From: Sipunculus nudus
Lineage: Eukaryota; Annelida; Sipuncula; Golfingiida; Sipunculidae
Assembly (NCBI GenBank): GCA_026874595.1
Contig: CM049311.1
Location: forward strand, 70,540,453 to 70,604,452
Reading direction: 5' to 3'
Length of the DNA: 64,000 bases
The first letter of the stretch is position 1; every line of letters starts with the position of its first letter. The notes under the pieces were generated by a model. It worked only from the letters and a program-made list of their open reading frames with translations, was not told where the DNA came from and searched no databases. Of this stretch, positions 37,676 through 49,644 are shown piece after piece. The translations under genes were made by a program, and so were the position numbers.

Positions 37676-37997
37676 ATAAAGAGCACTCTAAATGGGCAAC
37701 TAGAATGCCATATGTATAGATTCTTTCAGGACAAAAATATTGCATATTATTACTAAGTTTCAGTGATTTTCAATAATCTTCAGCAAACCCTCTTAGTGGG
37801 AACTGTTGAAAATTTGATAAAGATACAAAAAAAGCTTGAAAAGATATGGCTGTTAGTGTAAATATAGATAGTGTCAGAATTTGTCGGAAATCTAAAATAA
37901 GTGTAAACAGTAAAGGGTTAATGTTTTTTTTGAACTTATAGCAGCTCTACTTTATGTATCTAGCACTTTTAGCCTAGAATGGCAATTAAACCTTTCA

Positions 37998-38000
<3 letters not shown>
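37676..38000. other. unique A+T-rich DNA
   Basis: Nothing supported. Confidence 0.5.

Positions 38001-38087
<87 letters not shown>
38001..38087. repeat. (TA)n microsatellite
   Basis: About 43 TA units with one TT interruption at 38040. The overlapping 'YIYIYI' open frame is not a gene. Confidence 0.97.
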
Positions 38088-38092
<5 letters not shown>

Positions 38093-38099
38093 TTATATA

Positions 38100-38310
38100 C
38101 AAGGAAAAATGAGAATCTGGGAAGATCCAGAATCTTTCCGGGAAAAATGGGAATATCATTCTTCCTGGGAAAAATGAAAATTCTAATTTTTCCAAGGAAG
38201 AACAGTAATCATATCATATTATATCTCTTGATTCTCATTTTTTCTCGGAAAACTGAGAATCCTGTTTTTTCCTGGGAAGAATAGGAATTCTCATTTTTCC
38301 AAGCTACAAA
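38100..38310. repeat. degenerate GGGAAAAATGAGAATTC-type repeats in both orientations
   Basis: About ten imperfect 17-20 bp units such as CCGGGAAAAATGGGAAT, CCTGGGAAAAATGAAAATTC, ATTCTCATTTTTTCTCGG and AATTCTCATTTTTCCAAG. Direct and inverted units alternate, so the segment can fold into several stem-loops. Confidence 0.7.
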
Positions 38311-38464
38311 TTCTTTTTGTAGGTGAGGCTGGTCCATTTTGCACAACTTACTATTATAACCAGGTTTTAATGTTATTAGTTGACCATTATAAATAGGAAT
38401 TTTAAGATGTGAATATTTTAAACCTGCAGTTTGTAAGGTCCATATTTTACTCACAAAATTCTAC

Positions 38465-38670
38465 ATGATGAACACTTAAGTCCCGAGAAAGAACATGATA
38501 ATCACATTGGTCCCAACTAAAAATATGACTATCATCTTGGTCCTTACTGAGGATATGATAAAAGCTTTGGTCCTGAATAAAAATATGATGAACACCTTAG
38601 TCCTGACTAAGAATATGATGGTCAACTTTGTCCAAAGTTCAAACATAATCTAACACCTCCTTGAACCAGA
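38465..38670. repeat. 30-bp tandem repeat, about six units
   Basis: The unit is of the form TATGATGAACACCTTGGTCC followed by TGACTAAAAA. Clear examples begin near 38493, 38523, 38553, 38583 and 38613, with moderate divergence. Confidence 0.8.
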
Positions 38671-40527
38671 ACATGATGACCTAAATAAAATGTGTATCTA
38701 ACATGATATCCATATTTTAAAACATTACCATTCATGGTATATCTGGTCAAAGTTTCAATGAAAACATTATGGTAACATTTTTTTATCACAAATTAAATCT
38801 TCCAGGTACAGAGTCTGTCAATCTCCCAAATCATGAAATATTCTTAAAATAAAAATATGTGTTACAGACACCAAGTAACAAAATTGAGGCTGGAGAATAA
38901 ACTAGGTTTATAAAGCCACCTGGGCTGCAGGAAAAAATTGCATGCTCCTACATACCTGATTGTCAGTGAAATGCTTGACATCTTTAAGTAACAGAATGAA
39001 GGTGTATTTCATCACAGCTATTATAATGTATGACCACAGCTTGCACATGCCACAGAGCATAAAACAGACTTGATGTAAAATTCACAGTATGGAAAGACCA
39101 TGTACCTAGCTATCAGTGTGACACCAGACCTTGCAAAATGAGACAATATCCTTTGACTGTTTTGTCTTAAAAAGAGGAACAAGGTAGGTAATTGGGTTTT
39201 TCTCCCGCAAAATAGATGGAACAGAAGCACACAGAGATGAGAAAGGTGTTTTACAAAAGCTCCTGTTTACACTTGGATCAAGGGAGACATAGGCAATCAG
39301 TTAAGTTCTGTGTTAGGCCCATTCCCTTGACACAGCAAAAGAAAGTATATCCCCCATGATGACACTGAACATTTTGGCCATCACTGTTATGTAAGTGATC
39401 CAGCCCGTTGATGCATGTTGAAGTATGTTCCATGCCATTCTCGGATACAATATGAAGTAGCTCCATGGTGTGACATGTACGAATATGTCTCATTACATCA
39501 TAGGAGGGACAAATTACATGAGGCAGACAGTACAACATTATATTACCATAAATAAATCACAGATTAATGTGGACTCCTGTGGTTTCTTAAAGTCATCAGT
39601 CAAAGTGTATTTTTATTAGTTCTTGTAATACAGTTTCTATATAAAACCAAGACAGTTGTTACCTCAAAAGACTTCAATAAGCATCATTTTCCATAGGGAT
39701 CAGTTTGTCAAACACTTTCCCAGATGGGAAGTAATTAAAAAGCATTTTCTCATCATTGGGATGGGTTGGTGTGAAGAAGACAAAGTCTGTGACAAGTCTG
39801 TGAGACACTTATGGTAATCATTACAGCCATTACAACTACACTTGTCTCTGTGAAAAACTGGGCCAGAAAGAAAAATCTGACAGCTGCCTGAAATATGTGT
39901 GTTTAATAAAAAAACAAAAAGGGCTCAGTCACCTTTTTCCAGAAAAGAAGAACAATAGTTGCTCGATGTAAAACGTTCCATAACCTCAAACCATAATGTG
40001 TTGAATATTCTCCTGCCTAAATGGACAAACAATGGGTCTAAAACACATTCATGAGTGTTATCTTGACTTATCTTGAGGTTTGTTGGTGAACTGAATGACA
40101 GAACCATCTGAAACTAGGTCAGTCTGGTTTCATGACAAAATAAAAACAGGAATGCATCATGACTTCATCCTGTGGATGCAATAATACACTTGCTGATGTA
40201 CAGTATAGGTTGATTATGATCCATCATATTTTCTGGACAATATTGCTTATCAACAAGTAAATTACCTGGTAATTTGATGTTTTTATATGTATATTAACAT
40301 AAAGTAAACTTGTCTCCTCCTCAATCTGTCTGCAACTGAAAAATAATTAAGATTCTGATTTTACGTTGTGAGTTCTGGTATGAGATCTTGAAATTGAAAC
40401 ATTCATGATTCATTTGAAAATTATGTAAAATTAACCTTTTGAACCTTGTAAAATATCTCAGAACTGAGTGGTAAAAGACTCAGCAATTGAATACACTACA
40501 TACGTGTGGCCTCTAGAAACACCATTC
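38671..40527. other. unique DNA
   Basis: Only weak minus-strand signals. One is a 26-nt segment at 38956-38981 (ATGTCAAGC..., acceptor-like before and GTATGT after). An 86-codon open frame at 39278-39538 (minus) has no recognised domain and no splice support. Confidence 0.4.
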
Positions 40528-40674
40528 CAGTTTCAAGATACAAAACATTTGCAGATCTAAATAGAGGAGATAAAGAGTACTATAAGACATCAAGGGGTGC
40601 AAAAAAGACAAAAAACATTTGGGTAGTTGATGCAGAGAAAGTAGGTGGGTTTTCAGAAAGAATAAGTCCCGCAG
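40516..40674 (+). CDS. weak candidate exon, unrecognised charged peptide
   Basis: A TGGCCTCTAG acceptor-like site precedes an open segment that ends at CCCGCAG before GTAGGC. The frame is open from just after TGA near 40486 to TAA at 40689-40691 and has no ATG at its start. Residues include FADLNRGDKEYYKTSRGAKK and SERISPAGRPS, with balanced amino-acid use unlike the low-complexity open frames nearby. I do not recognise a domain. The acceptor lacks a good pyrimidine tract. Chance is the main alternative. Confidence 0.18.
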
Positions 40675-40739
40675 GTAGGCCAAGCAGTTAATCAAGAAAT
40701 GTACTAATATTCAGCAGTGGGTGCGACACTTAAGATAAT

Positions 40740-41140
40740 GTTGGGTCTTTTATCCCAAATAATTAATGAATGATCGATGCTTCCCATGTCAGAGACCACC
40801 CAAATGAAAATAGACCTATCAGCGAGATTTGTATGCGCCAATGCTTCGAGCTATCCCTTTAGTAATTTCAATGACCTTTCCCCTTAATTTTATTTGCATG
40901 TGGGCTTTTCATCACCTAATTAGGCAGGGCACAACTGCTGCTTTTTATTCCAAATAAGGATCTCCTGCCTAGCATTTGCGAGTAACTGGACAGAGTGGGA
41001 AAAAACGTGACCAGGAACATACCTAACCTCGTAATGCCAGGCCTAATAAGGTGGTACTCGAGGATTTCCAATGTCCGAGCATGAGTTGTGTGCTGTCTCA
41101 GCTCAACTAGGTGATAATGAGGTTCATATTGTCCCCTTAT
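40740..41140. other. less A+T-rich unique block, possible regulatory sequence
   Basis: This stretch has more CpG and mixed sequence than its flanks, with several TAATTA/ATTTGCAT-like factor sites (around 40760 and 40890-40920). It includes a 20-nt minus-strand AG-GT-bounded segment at 41023-41042. There is no open frame of note. Confidence 0.3.
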
Positions 41141-42200
41141 ACACAGACAGTGGTCTTGCTTGATGTAATTTAAAGTTCATTATTTGCATTAAACCCACAC
41201 AAAATATAGACACCTCTGTGGATATGAATAAAGCCAGAAATTTATTGGGTTAGTGATGTTATATGATTTCTTAGTCCTGGGGCATGTTGAATAATGCCAA
41301 CATATAGGTTTTTAAACTACAATACAGGAGCTTGTAGCTGCTGTAGATTGAAAATGTGATGGACAGACACACAGAGGATTATTTTTTCATCACTAAATAA
41401 TTATGAAATTTTTTTTGGTGGAGGCAAAACCTTCTAGTTTTTAATGCTAACTCATCTAAGTCTAAAGCTATGTATTAACATCTGAAGAATTCTATTTCAG
41501 TTATGGACTACATGACAGGCTGGCTGCACTGGCTTCCTGTCATTTTATTTTATATCCTGGTGTCACTCAGGCCCGGTGTCTAATGCACCTGCAGGTTCTG
41601 GGTGTGTAATCTGTCCTATTACTGGTTGAAAACACTGAGAAGTCTCCAAAAGATCTCCAAGCTTTGAGTCTTGTGCTCAGCCTGGGAGCCACAGGAGCCA
41701 GTCCATTTCATCACTATTGATAACTCAGACAGTACAGAGGCTGCTTCTTGAGTACCAACATGCAAATATGACATGAAATAATTCACACGAAAAGCTAAAA
41801 CAATGTATATATAGGTCCTTGATCTGTTAGATGGCACCCACAAACGAAGCATTTTACTCCAACTCAAGGCCAGCTCAGAGGGACCCCATTCATTAAAGCT
41901 CTTTATTCCTGAGGCTACTGGACATTGGCCTGAGAGCTCTGTTTTTTTTATCATGGGTCAATCTTTCTGATAAACCAGAGACATATTTATACATATAAGA
42001 AATATTTTATCTTCCCTTTATTTTGTAATTAAACATATGATCATTACATTAATGCCTTTTTGGGGTAAAAATACTTAACATGAGGGTTTCATGAAATGCT
42101 TGTTATAATAGTATTCTTTAATATATAATTAACATTATAGAAAGTTTTTTTGTATTGTATAAACTAAAATGTTTAAATTTTAATATATTCAATATATTTG
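41141..42200. other. unique A+T-rich DNA
   Basis: A 111-codon minus-strand open frame (41619-41954) starts with ATG but has no recognised domain. About two frames of this length are expected by chance in 64 kb at this composition, so I do not call a gene. Confidence 0.45.
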
Positions 42201-42431
42201 AGGCCTGGACAGCGGAGTGGTAAAATGCTCAGCCTTTTTGGCTAGCAACCCGTGTTCGATTACTATGAGAGTGGGTTGTAGTTGCCTGTCAAAGGACAGT
42301 GGTTTTCTCTGGGTCCTCTGGTTTTCTTGGCCTTATAGACTTTCGAGCTCCAACATCCAAGCCATAGAGAGTGCCTCATATAGGTTATTATAACTAGTTG
42401 TAAAATCCATGTAAAATGCATAGTTTTTTAA

Positions 42432-42433
<2 letters not shown>
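42201..42433 (+). mobile_element. tRNA-derived SINE
   Basis: The head is tRNA Ser/Leu-like, with box A region GCGGAGTGGTAAAATGCTC (42212-42230), an AGCCTTTTTGGCT arm and box B GTGTTCGATTAC (42252-42263), the classical RNA polymerase III internal promoter arrangement. The body contains GGTTTTCTCTGGGTCCTCTG (42301-42320), a conserved central block seen in several invertebrate SINEs. The element ends beside a long (AT)n run that may have grown from its tail. It codes for nothing and would depend on a LINE for movement. The family name is not assigned. Confidence 0.75.

Positions 42434-42485
<52 letters not shown>
42434..42485. repeat. (AT)n microsatellite at the SINE 3' end
   Basis: About 26 AT units directly after the SINE body. 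Confidence 0.95.
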
Positions 42486-42487
<2 letters not shown>

Positions 42488-42746
42488 AAATATTTAATGT
42501 TATAATATAGTAACATGATACTATACATCACATGATGTCACATGATTTATTGGAAGATATAAAAACTAGTCCCATGACATAATGATGTGGCACCTCTGGA
42601 GTCACATGACATATATGTCTATCATATAGCATATTTCAGGATTGCAGGGAGAGAGCAGACAGCCAAATCCATAATAGCATTATCCAGTTTATATATTACA
42701 TGATACAGGCTTTCCATGAGACTCTCAGCACTTGACCTTTAAGAGA
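42486..42746. other. unique DNA with three TCACATGA boxes
   Basis: TCACATGA occurs at 42528, 42538 and 42602. No gene is attached. Confidence 0.4.
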
Positions 42747-44176
42747 ACAAGGGTCATGGCGCTCAGCTGAAGTCTTAAATTTTTGCAAAGGCAAAATATG
42801 CAAAATATTCTATTTTAATGTTTTTCATATTTATAAGCATATAGGAAGCTAGGAGGAATAAGGCCCTTCTACTTAGTTATAGTAAAGTTCTAAATATATG
42901 ATTGCAAAACTTAGGCTCTGACAAGACTGTCAAGAAGAAAAACAGCAAAATTTTTTAGATACTATGATGCATATTAAAAATTTACAGATGGACAGGCAAG
43001 TGGACAAAATGGACTGATACCTTTATTTCAATTTCAAGGGAATAATGCATTAAAGTTTATATTAAAGCCTGTTATTTTAGCATATATATATTGACTTTTT
43101 CCATTAATAGCTTCACACCTGGTGAAGTTTTTACTCTTCTGGAGTAAGGAATTACTTATTTGATGAATATCCACACTTTCATAGCAATACACACTTCTGT
43201 GGACACAACTAAATCTGCACTTTAATCATTGTAACCAAGGTGGTTCAAGGCAAAATCTAAAATGTAGCATAGCCTAAAATAAGAATTAATCACTGAAAAT
43301 TATAACATTCATTTAGTTTATGCACCATCTGGGGGGATACAGGGCAGAGAGGAAGCCTGCTAGTAGTGGCCAAGCTGAGCCAAGGCAAGCTGCCGGAAGT
43401 GGGTTAAGGTAACACAAGTGAAGGCTGTACTTATAGGTGGCTTGATATTAACAACACTTGACATGGTGTATGGAAACTTGAATAAAAGCTACTCTTTTCA
43501 ACCAATTCCTTTGAAATTTCAGATTTTAAAAGATTAAATCCTTTTGTGTATATGCTGAGAAAATTGAATCAACAGTGCTTACAGGGAAAAAATGTGCTGT
43601 TGCCAAAGTTGGACAAAATTTAAGGTATTCATTTTTTATTTATGCTATTAACTCAAAAAATTTGCAAAATTCAGATCTAATTTTGGGTAAACAATTGAAT
43701 CTTGATTAAATAAAGTTATATCCCTGAAAAAAGGTCTCCAGCTTAAGCCATTTTCATGTTAAATGAGTAAATATATTTCATGATTTTTTTTTTAAATTAC
43801 ATTATGTTTGGGCCAATAACTTCATAACAATACACAATACCAAAAAAATGTTCCATATGTTCACTGAAAATGTACAGATGAATAAGAATACTAAATATGA
43901 TCAAAAACAGATCAATGGTTTTGATATTAGGCTGCCTTGAAGTGTAACAATGGCTTTTTTTATGGAAAACAGGTTTCCTTCAATATCTCGTATGAAACGA
44001 AGTCCTAGTGACCCAACTTTTGGAATGATAGGAGATTTTGGGGACATCTAACTGTATGCAAAATTTTGGATTTGTAGGTCCAATGGTTTAAAAATGTGTC
44101 CAGATGGCTGGACGGATAGACGATGGACAAAGGACCATGACTATAGCTCAGATGACTTAAAGTCAGCTTAGCTCAT
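42747..44176. mobile_element. family-1 dispersed element, copy C
   Basis: The left end is GAACAAGGGTCATGGC with GCTCAGCTGA at 42761-42770. The right end is hairpin 44144-44174 with TCAGCTTAGC. The right 650 bp matches copies B and D (AGATCTAATTTTGGGTAAAC, GGTTTTGATATTAGGC, GGACCATGACTATAGCTC). The left part is diverged, with some similarity to D just after the end motif. No coding capacity. Confidence 0.6.
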
Positions 44177-45479
44177 AAAACCATTTTATAGCACTTACAG
44201 AAGTGCTGCTCCTACTTTATATTTCCATTTAACATTTCACAATTTAGGTCTATGATTGTAACTTCTGTGTTTATACATATATAAATATTCATATTTGGCA
44301 TGTTGTCAACTTATATCTAGTTGTGATCAATGTCAAGAAAATGGTGCTGGTTGTACATTTCTATTCAGTGTGGTAAAAAGCAACAGTACATACAGATACA
44401 ACTACTGTAGTGGCAGACATATGATAATTACTGCCTGAAATGATTTTGTAATTTATCAGACCACTGTCATGATCAAATTCTCTGGTGTAAATACTTACCT
44501 ACATAACCGCAAGCATACTTTTAATGGCAACTTAAGCATTTTTTATCCCTCATTGACACATATGCCAGATGATCCCATGCCACCGTTGACAAACCCAGAG
44601 AACTCCAGACCTCTTTTCTCTTGGGAGACATACATATGACAGAACTCCAGATTAACATTTTTTTTCTCACCATTGATACACATCTCAGAACTATTATTAT
44701 TCATTAAGTGGTGGGTAACAGCCCAACTTTACTGATCAACTGCTGGTGGAAGTGGGTATGAGAAAATATGCAGTCATGCTGGGCTGGCTTATCTGGTCTC
44801 TTAGATAGTGATGAAGGATGACAGTACATTGGCCTTGTGATCCAAGAAATGACAATGAAAACCTGAGATCAATCAATTCATAAAAAAGTACAGCAAAAAC
44901 AAATCATCCAAAGCCATAAAGTGGAATTCATGGGAGTCAGATGCTATATATAAAAATATAAGACTAACAAATACCAGTTTATTCAGTTATCTGCATGAAG
45001 TTTCATATATATACATGTATTATTACTGGTATTTTCTAAAAGCCTACATTTCTGCCAGCAAGATCAATTCTGGTATGAAAGAGTATAACTACAAATGTGG
45101 GGTCGATTTATGTTGTATTTAAGTATTATACTTTTGCTAGGAATTTAATAGAAATAATATTACCTAAAATGATGATGGATTGATTATTTTCAAGTTACAT
45201 TACATAAATGTGATCAGTAATACTAGTATTATGAATGAGAAAGGTACCTACATTTTTTAATACTATGACAGCAGAATTCTATGGGAATTAAGTGAAAGCT
45301 GGGTTATACAGAAGAGAATTGAAAAGAATAATGGAGGAAATTGAAAAGGACAAAAAGAAAGAAAAAGTGGAACAGGAAAGTTTAATCAAACATAACATAA
45401 AGAAGAATTTCACTGCCATAAACATGGTAGAAATCCTGGTTAGAAGACCCTTACACAGTTACAGAAAGATTCAAGAAGA
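44177..45479. other. unique A+T-rich DNA
   Basis: No gene supported. The lysine-rich frame at 45292-45489 runs into the satellite and starts with GTG; I treat it as chance. Confidence 0.5.
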
Positions 45480-46970
45480 AAAGTTCTGATAATTAAGTTA
45501 TCCATGGGGAAAGACTACATCGATACAGAAAATCAAGATGAAAGCTATTGATTATTCCTAAGGGAAAGACACATAGTTTCAAAAATTCAAGATGAAATCT
45601 ACTGAGAATTGCATAAGGAAAGACTACATAGGCACAGGAATTCAAGATAAAGCTACTGGGAATTTATGAGGGAAAGACTATAAAATCACAGGAAATTCAA
45701 GATCAAAACTACTGAGATCCCCATGGGGAAAGACTACATAGTCACAGGAAATTCCAGATAAAAGCTACTGAGAATCTATGTGAGAAGACTACATAGTGAC
45801 AGTAATTTCATGATGAAGCTACTGAGAATTCCATGGGGGAAAGACTGCATAGTCACCAGAAATTCCAGATAAAAGCTACTGAGAATCTATGGGAGAAGAC
45901 TACATAGTGACAGTAATTTCATGATGAAGCTACTGAGAATTCCATGGGGGAAAGACTACATGGTCAAAGGAAATTCAAGATAAAAGTTACTGAGAATCTA
46001 TGGGGAAAGACTACATATTCACACAAAATGCAAGATGAAAGTACTCAGAATCAATGAGGAAATACTACACTGTCACAGGAAATTCATGATAAAAGCTACT
46101 GAGAATTTTATGGGAGAAAGACTACATAGTCACACAAAATTCAAGATGAAAGCTACTGGGAATCAATGGGGAGGGACTACATAGTCACACAAAATTCAAA
46201 ATGAAAGCTACCGAATATCTATGGGGAAAACTACATAGTGGAATTAAATTCAAGATGAATGCCACTGAGAATCTATGGGAAAAACTCCATAGTGGAAGTA
46301 AATTCAAGATGAATGCCACTGAGATTCTATGGGGAAAGACTACATAGTGGAAGTAAATTCAAGTCGAATTCCACTGAGAATCTATGGGGAAAGACTACAT
46401 AGTGGAAGGAAATTCAAGTTGAATTCCACTGATATTCTATGGGGAAAGACTACATAGTGGAAGGAAATTCAAGATGAAAGCTTCTGATATTCTATTGGGA
46501 AAGACTACATAGTGGAAGGAAATTCAAGATGAATGCCACTGAGAATCTATGGGGAAAGACTACATAGACACAGGAAATTCAAGATGAAAGCTTCTTGGAA
46601 ACCATGGGGAAGGACAACACAGTGGAAGGAATTTCATGATGAAGCAACTGAGATCTCCATGCATGGGGAAAGACAAAACAGTAACTGAAAAAAAATTCAA
46701 ATAGAAAGCTACAGAGAATCTATGGAGACTACACAGTAGAAGGATATTCAAGATGAAGCTAGTGAGAATTCCATGGGGAAAGACAAAACAGTTACTGAAA
46801 ATTCAAGATTAAAGCTACTGAGATGAATTTAAGTGGGAAACTTTACAGTTACAGAAAAAATGCAAGATGAAAGCTACAGAGAATTCCATGGGGAAAGACT
46901 ACATAGTTGCAGAAAATCCCAGAAATTACCTACTGAGGAGAATTCCACGGGGAATATTACGGGAACTAAT
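45480..46970. repeat. satellite-like array, unit about 55 bp, about 27 units
   Basis: The unit is built from GAAATTCAAGATGAAAGCTA, CTGAGAATCTATGGGGAAAG and ACTACATAGT(C/G)A(C/A). Exact 55-bp spacing is seen at 46445, 46500 and 46555. Units are most alike in the middle and right (46270-46570) and decay toward both ends, with some 2-unit higher-order pattern (a TTCATGATGAAGC variant recurs near 45808 and 45920). Each unit has CTATG...CATAG, a short potential stem. No frame stays open across units. Confidence 0.95.
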
Positions 46971-48099
46971 AATATATAAATACACATATAAACATTTGCT
47001 CACAGTCTGTGGCCATCTTTTACATGTAACACAGCTAGGTCTTGGGTAAAGGATATATTTGTGGAAGTGATTTAACAGCATTAGAAATGCCTGCGACAGG
47101 AAGTGTCTAAAATTTCCATACTATTTGCTTTCTTTCCTACTAACTGCCTTACTCTGCCAATAAGGTTCTTGTTGAGCTAAAGTGCTTTCAGAAGAAATTC
47201 CTAGATGACTGCCAGGTTGTAATATTGGATACATAATGAGTATAAAATTCATAAGTGCAAATCCACTCACTGGTAAAATCTGTGGGTCAAAATTTATTTC
47301 CAATTACTCAAACATTTCTTGAGATAACATGTGGGAAAGAGTATGACAGATGAAGAATAATATCAAGGACAGTGCACTGGACAGTTCAATGGCTAGACAG
47401 ATGGAAACTTAAACAATATGTAAAGTTTGTAAAGTAAATTAATGTTGTAAAGTGAACAATGTTTTCTATCTACAGGAGCAGGCGCCCTACCGCAGTTTCT
47501 AACATCTTGCATGCCTAAGATCTTGTAAATACTAGTTACGAGTCTTTAGCCAAGTTTTTTTTATTGTCCTGTTAACGGGTCATGTCTTCAGGGAAAAAGA
47601 AAAACAATATGCTGATGTCATCTGGAGCACGTGCAGCAGACTGTTTCTCTAAAACTGGTACATCTTTTCCCTAGTGAGATGTCCCTAGTACAAAACTTTA
47701 TACAATGAGTACTTTATTCTTCACTGATCGATGAAGGGTGAAGTTGCTGCAGGTTTCAAATGGAGAATAATGGTGGCAATGTGGAACCCATCCACCTTGG
47801 GGTTTCATGAAGAAAATGGACCTACTTAACACACTATCACCAAGCCTTCAGGCCAACATTTGTACCATTGTGGATAGCTTAAAAGCATGTAAGACCTTTG
47901 GGTTCCTGTTTGACATTTCATTGTGTCCTCCCTGTGGCAACAAATTTTGTCTGTCATTGGATTGGTCTGGCAGAAAAAAAACACTTAGGCTGATAAGACA
48001 AGTCTGAAAATAAAACACTGACTGCACAATCTTTTGACTGCAAAATCTGGAGAGAACTTTCATCTCCATTTTGCTTAGCTAAAAAGATGTGTGAAGATG
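46971..48099. other. unique DNA
   Basis: Nothing supported. The segment 47470-48070 is a little less A+T rich but its short open frames lack splice support. Confidence 0.45.
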
Positions 48100-48450
48100 T
48101 TTGGAATGTGTGTATCCAATAATTAGAACACTGTGTAGATCACTTATTAAACATATGTCAAACAGGATAATTTTTATACTATTGTTTTATAATATGTCAA
48201 ATAGGACAAATATTGCTTATGTTAAATCATCTGAAATATGTTAAATAATAAAAATGTTATTATGTAAAACTATCAGGAATATGTTAAACAGGATAAATGT
48301 TATTTATGTTTATAATCATCAGAAATAAGTTAAAAAAGACAAATGTTTCACTGTCAGGAACTTGTTAAGTGAGACAAATGTTATGTTTAACCATCCAGAA
48401 TTAATGTTCAATGGGACAAATGTTATTTAGGGTCATCTATCAGGAATATG
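48100..48450. repeat. degenerate tandem repeat of about 45-47 bp
   Basis: About seven units of the type ATGTTAAACAGGATAAATGT followed by TATTTATGTTTAATCATCAGGAA, with frequent small indels. Confidence 0.7.
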
Positions 48451-49112
48451 ACCATTTGACTTTTTCAGCCATGGTGGCAAGCTTTTGAGTACTGTGATTA
48501 TACTCATCATTAGGTGTCCTTACTTTGTGTCGTTACTTCCGTGTTTTTCTTACAGACTTGAAAAGATAGTTTTCCAAAAATATATGTCCCAAATAAATGT
48601 ACCTAAATAACAATTCATAATCCACTGCATGAAAATGTAGCCAATTTAATCAATTACAAAAATAAGACCCTTGATTGACATAACTTGTTAATGTTTCCAC
48701 ATTAAATCTATAAAAGTGTACACACATATATCACACCTATTAAACATTTTTTTTTATTTACCTCTCATTTGTTAAAAAGTATTTGCAAAGGCTTCATGTT
48801 TAAGAAATTTAACAATTAAAATAAACACATGGAATGTTTAAATAAAAACAATCTGGTTGCATAGTTCAGTCTTGCAAAGTGTTTTTTATTTTAAAATTCA
48901 ATGTTTTAATGAAATCTTTTTAATAACTAGAGTGAAATATAACATTTGACAAGCTTTCAAAACTGTCAGGAAAATTACTTTCAAACACAGAGACGCAACA
49001 ACCCAAGAGTACGTTCAGGGCCGTATATGATGTCAGAAGACAAACACTATCTAACTGGGTTGGCAAGAACTGTACCATTTGCATCAATGTTCAACCAGTT
49101 ACGTCAATGTTA
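48451..49112. other. unique A+T-rich DNA
   Basis: There is a good acceptor-like string (CCGTGTTTTTCTTACAG, ending about 48555), but the sequence after it is closed in the natural frame, so no exon is called. Confidence 0.4.
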
Positions 49113-49330
49113 CCGTTTCACACACACACGTCTGTTAAACTACTTAATTTGAATACTACAGAAGTGTTAGTAATAAAGATTATTTCAGTTGCTTAATTAG
49201 TACTTATTTCCTTATTATGTTCCCGTTTCACACACACGCACACACACACACATGTATGTCTATTAAACTACTTCATCTGAATACTACAAGAGTGTAAGAA
49301 ATAAAGATTATTTTAATTGACTTGTTACTT
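49113..49330. repeat. direct duplication of about 110 bp with a (CA)n tract
   Basis: CCGTTTCACACACAC at 49113 recurs at 49223. Each copy is followed by TTAAACTACTT, GAATACTAC and AATAAAGATTATTT. The second copy has a longer (CA)n run. Confidence 0.85.
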
Positions 49331-49644
49331 ATTACTTATTATTTAAACTTATTACTTTGATGTATTACTATTTGGAATTAATGAATCTAATGTCATTAGT
49401 TTGATATATGGAAATAAAAGAAAGATCTTGATTAAGGTAATTAATTTTACTTTCTTTAAGATATCAAGTGACATTAGCTACTATAGGATGATTGTGAACC
49501 TGTCACTTTAAACTGAGCTCATATTGACATTTAATTCACTTATTATCACTCACATAATGCTTCTGATTACAAATGAAATATTTTAAATTATCATGTCCCC
49601 GGCTACATAATCATGGAATATAATATGTTCTCAATTATTGTTTA
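49331..49644. other. unique A+T-rich DNA
   Basis: Nothing supported. Confidence 0.5.

Noticed and set aside
37979-38284. 101-codon open frame with a tyrosine-isoleucine run
   Set aside because: It is a reading of the (TA)n tract.
41619-41954. 111-codon minus-strand open frame
   Set aside because: Same chance argument; no family recognised and no flanking exon structure.
45292-45489. 65-codon lysine/glutamate-rich open frame
   Set aside because: It starts at GTG, is driven by A-rich sequence and runs into the satellite array.
45480-46970. Regularly spaced repeats resembling a CRISPR array
   Set aside because: Units are contiguous and diverge gradually with no unique spacers, and the DNA is from an animal genome. 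It is a tandem satellite.
48536-48600. Strong acceptor-like CCGTGTTTTTCTTACAG followed by AAATAAA
   Set aside because: The sequence after it has an immediate stop in one frame and no coding character; kept only as a note.
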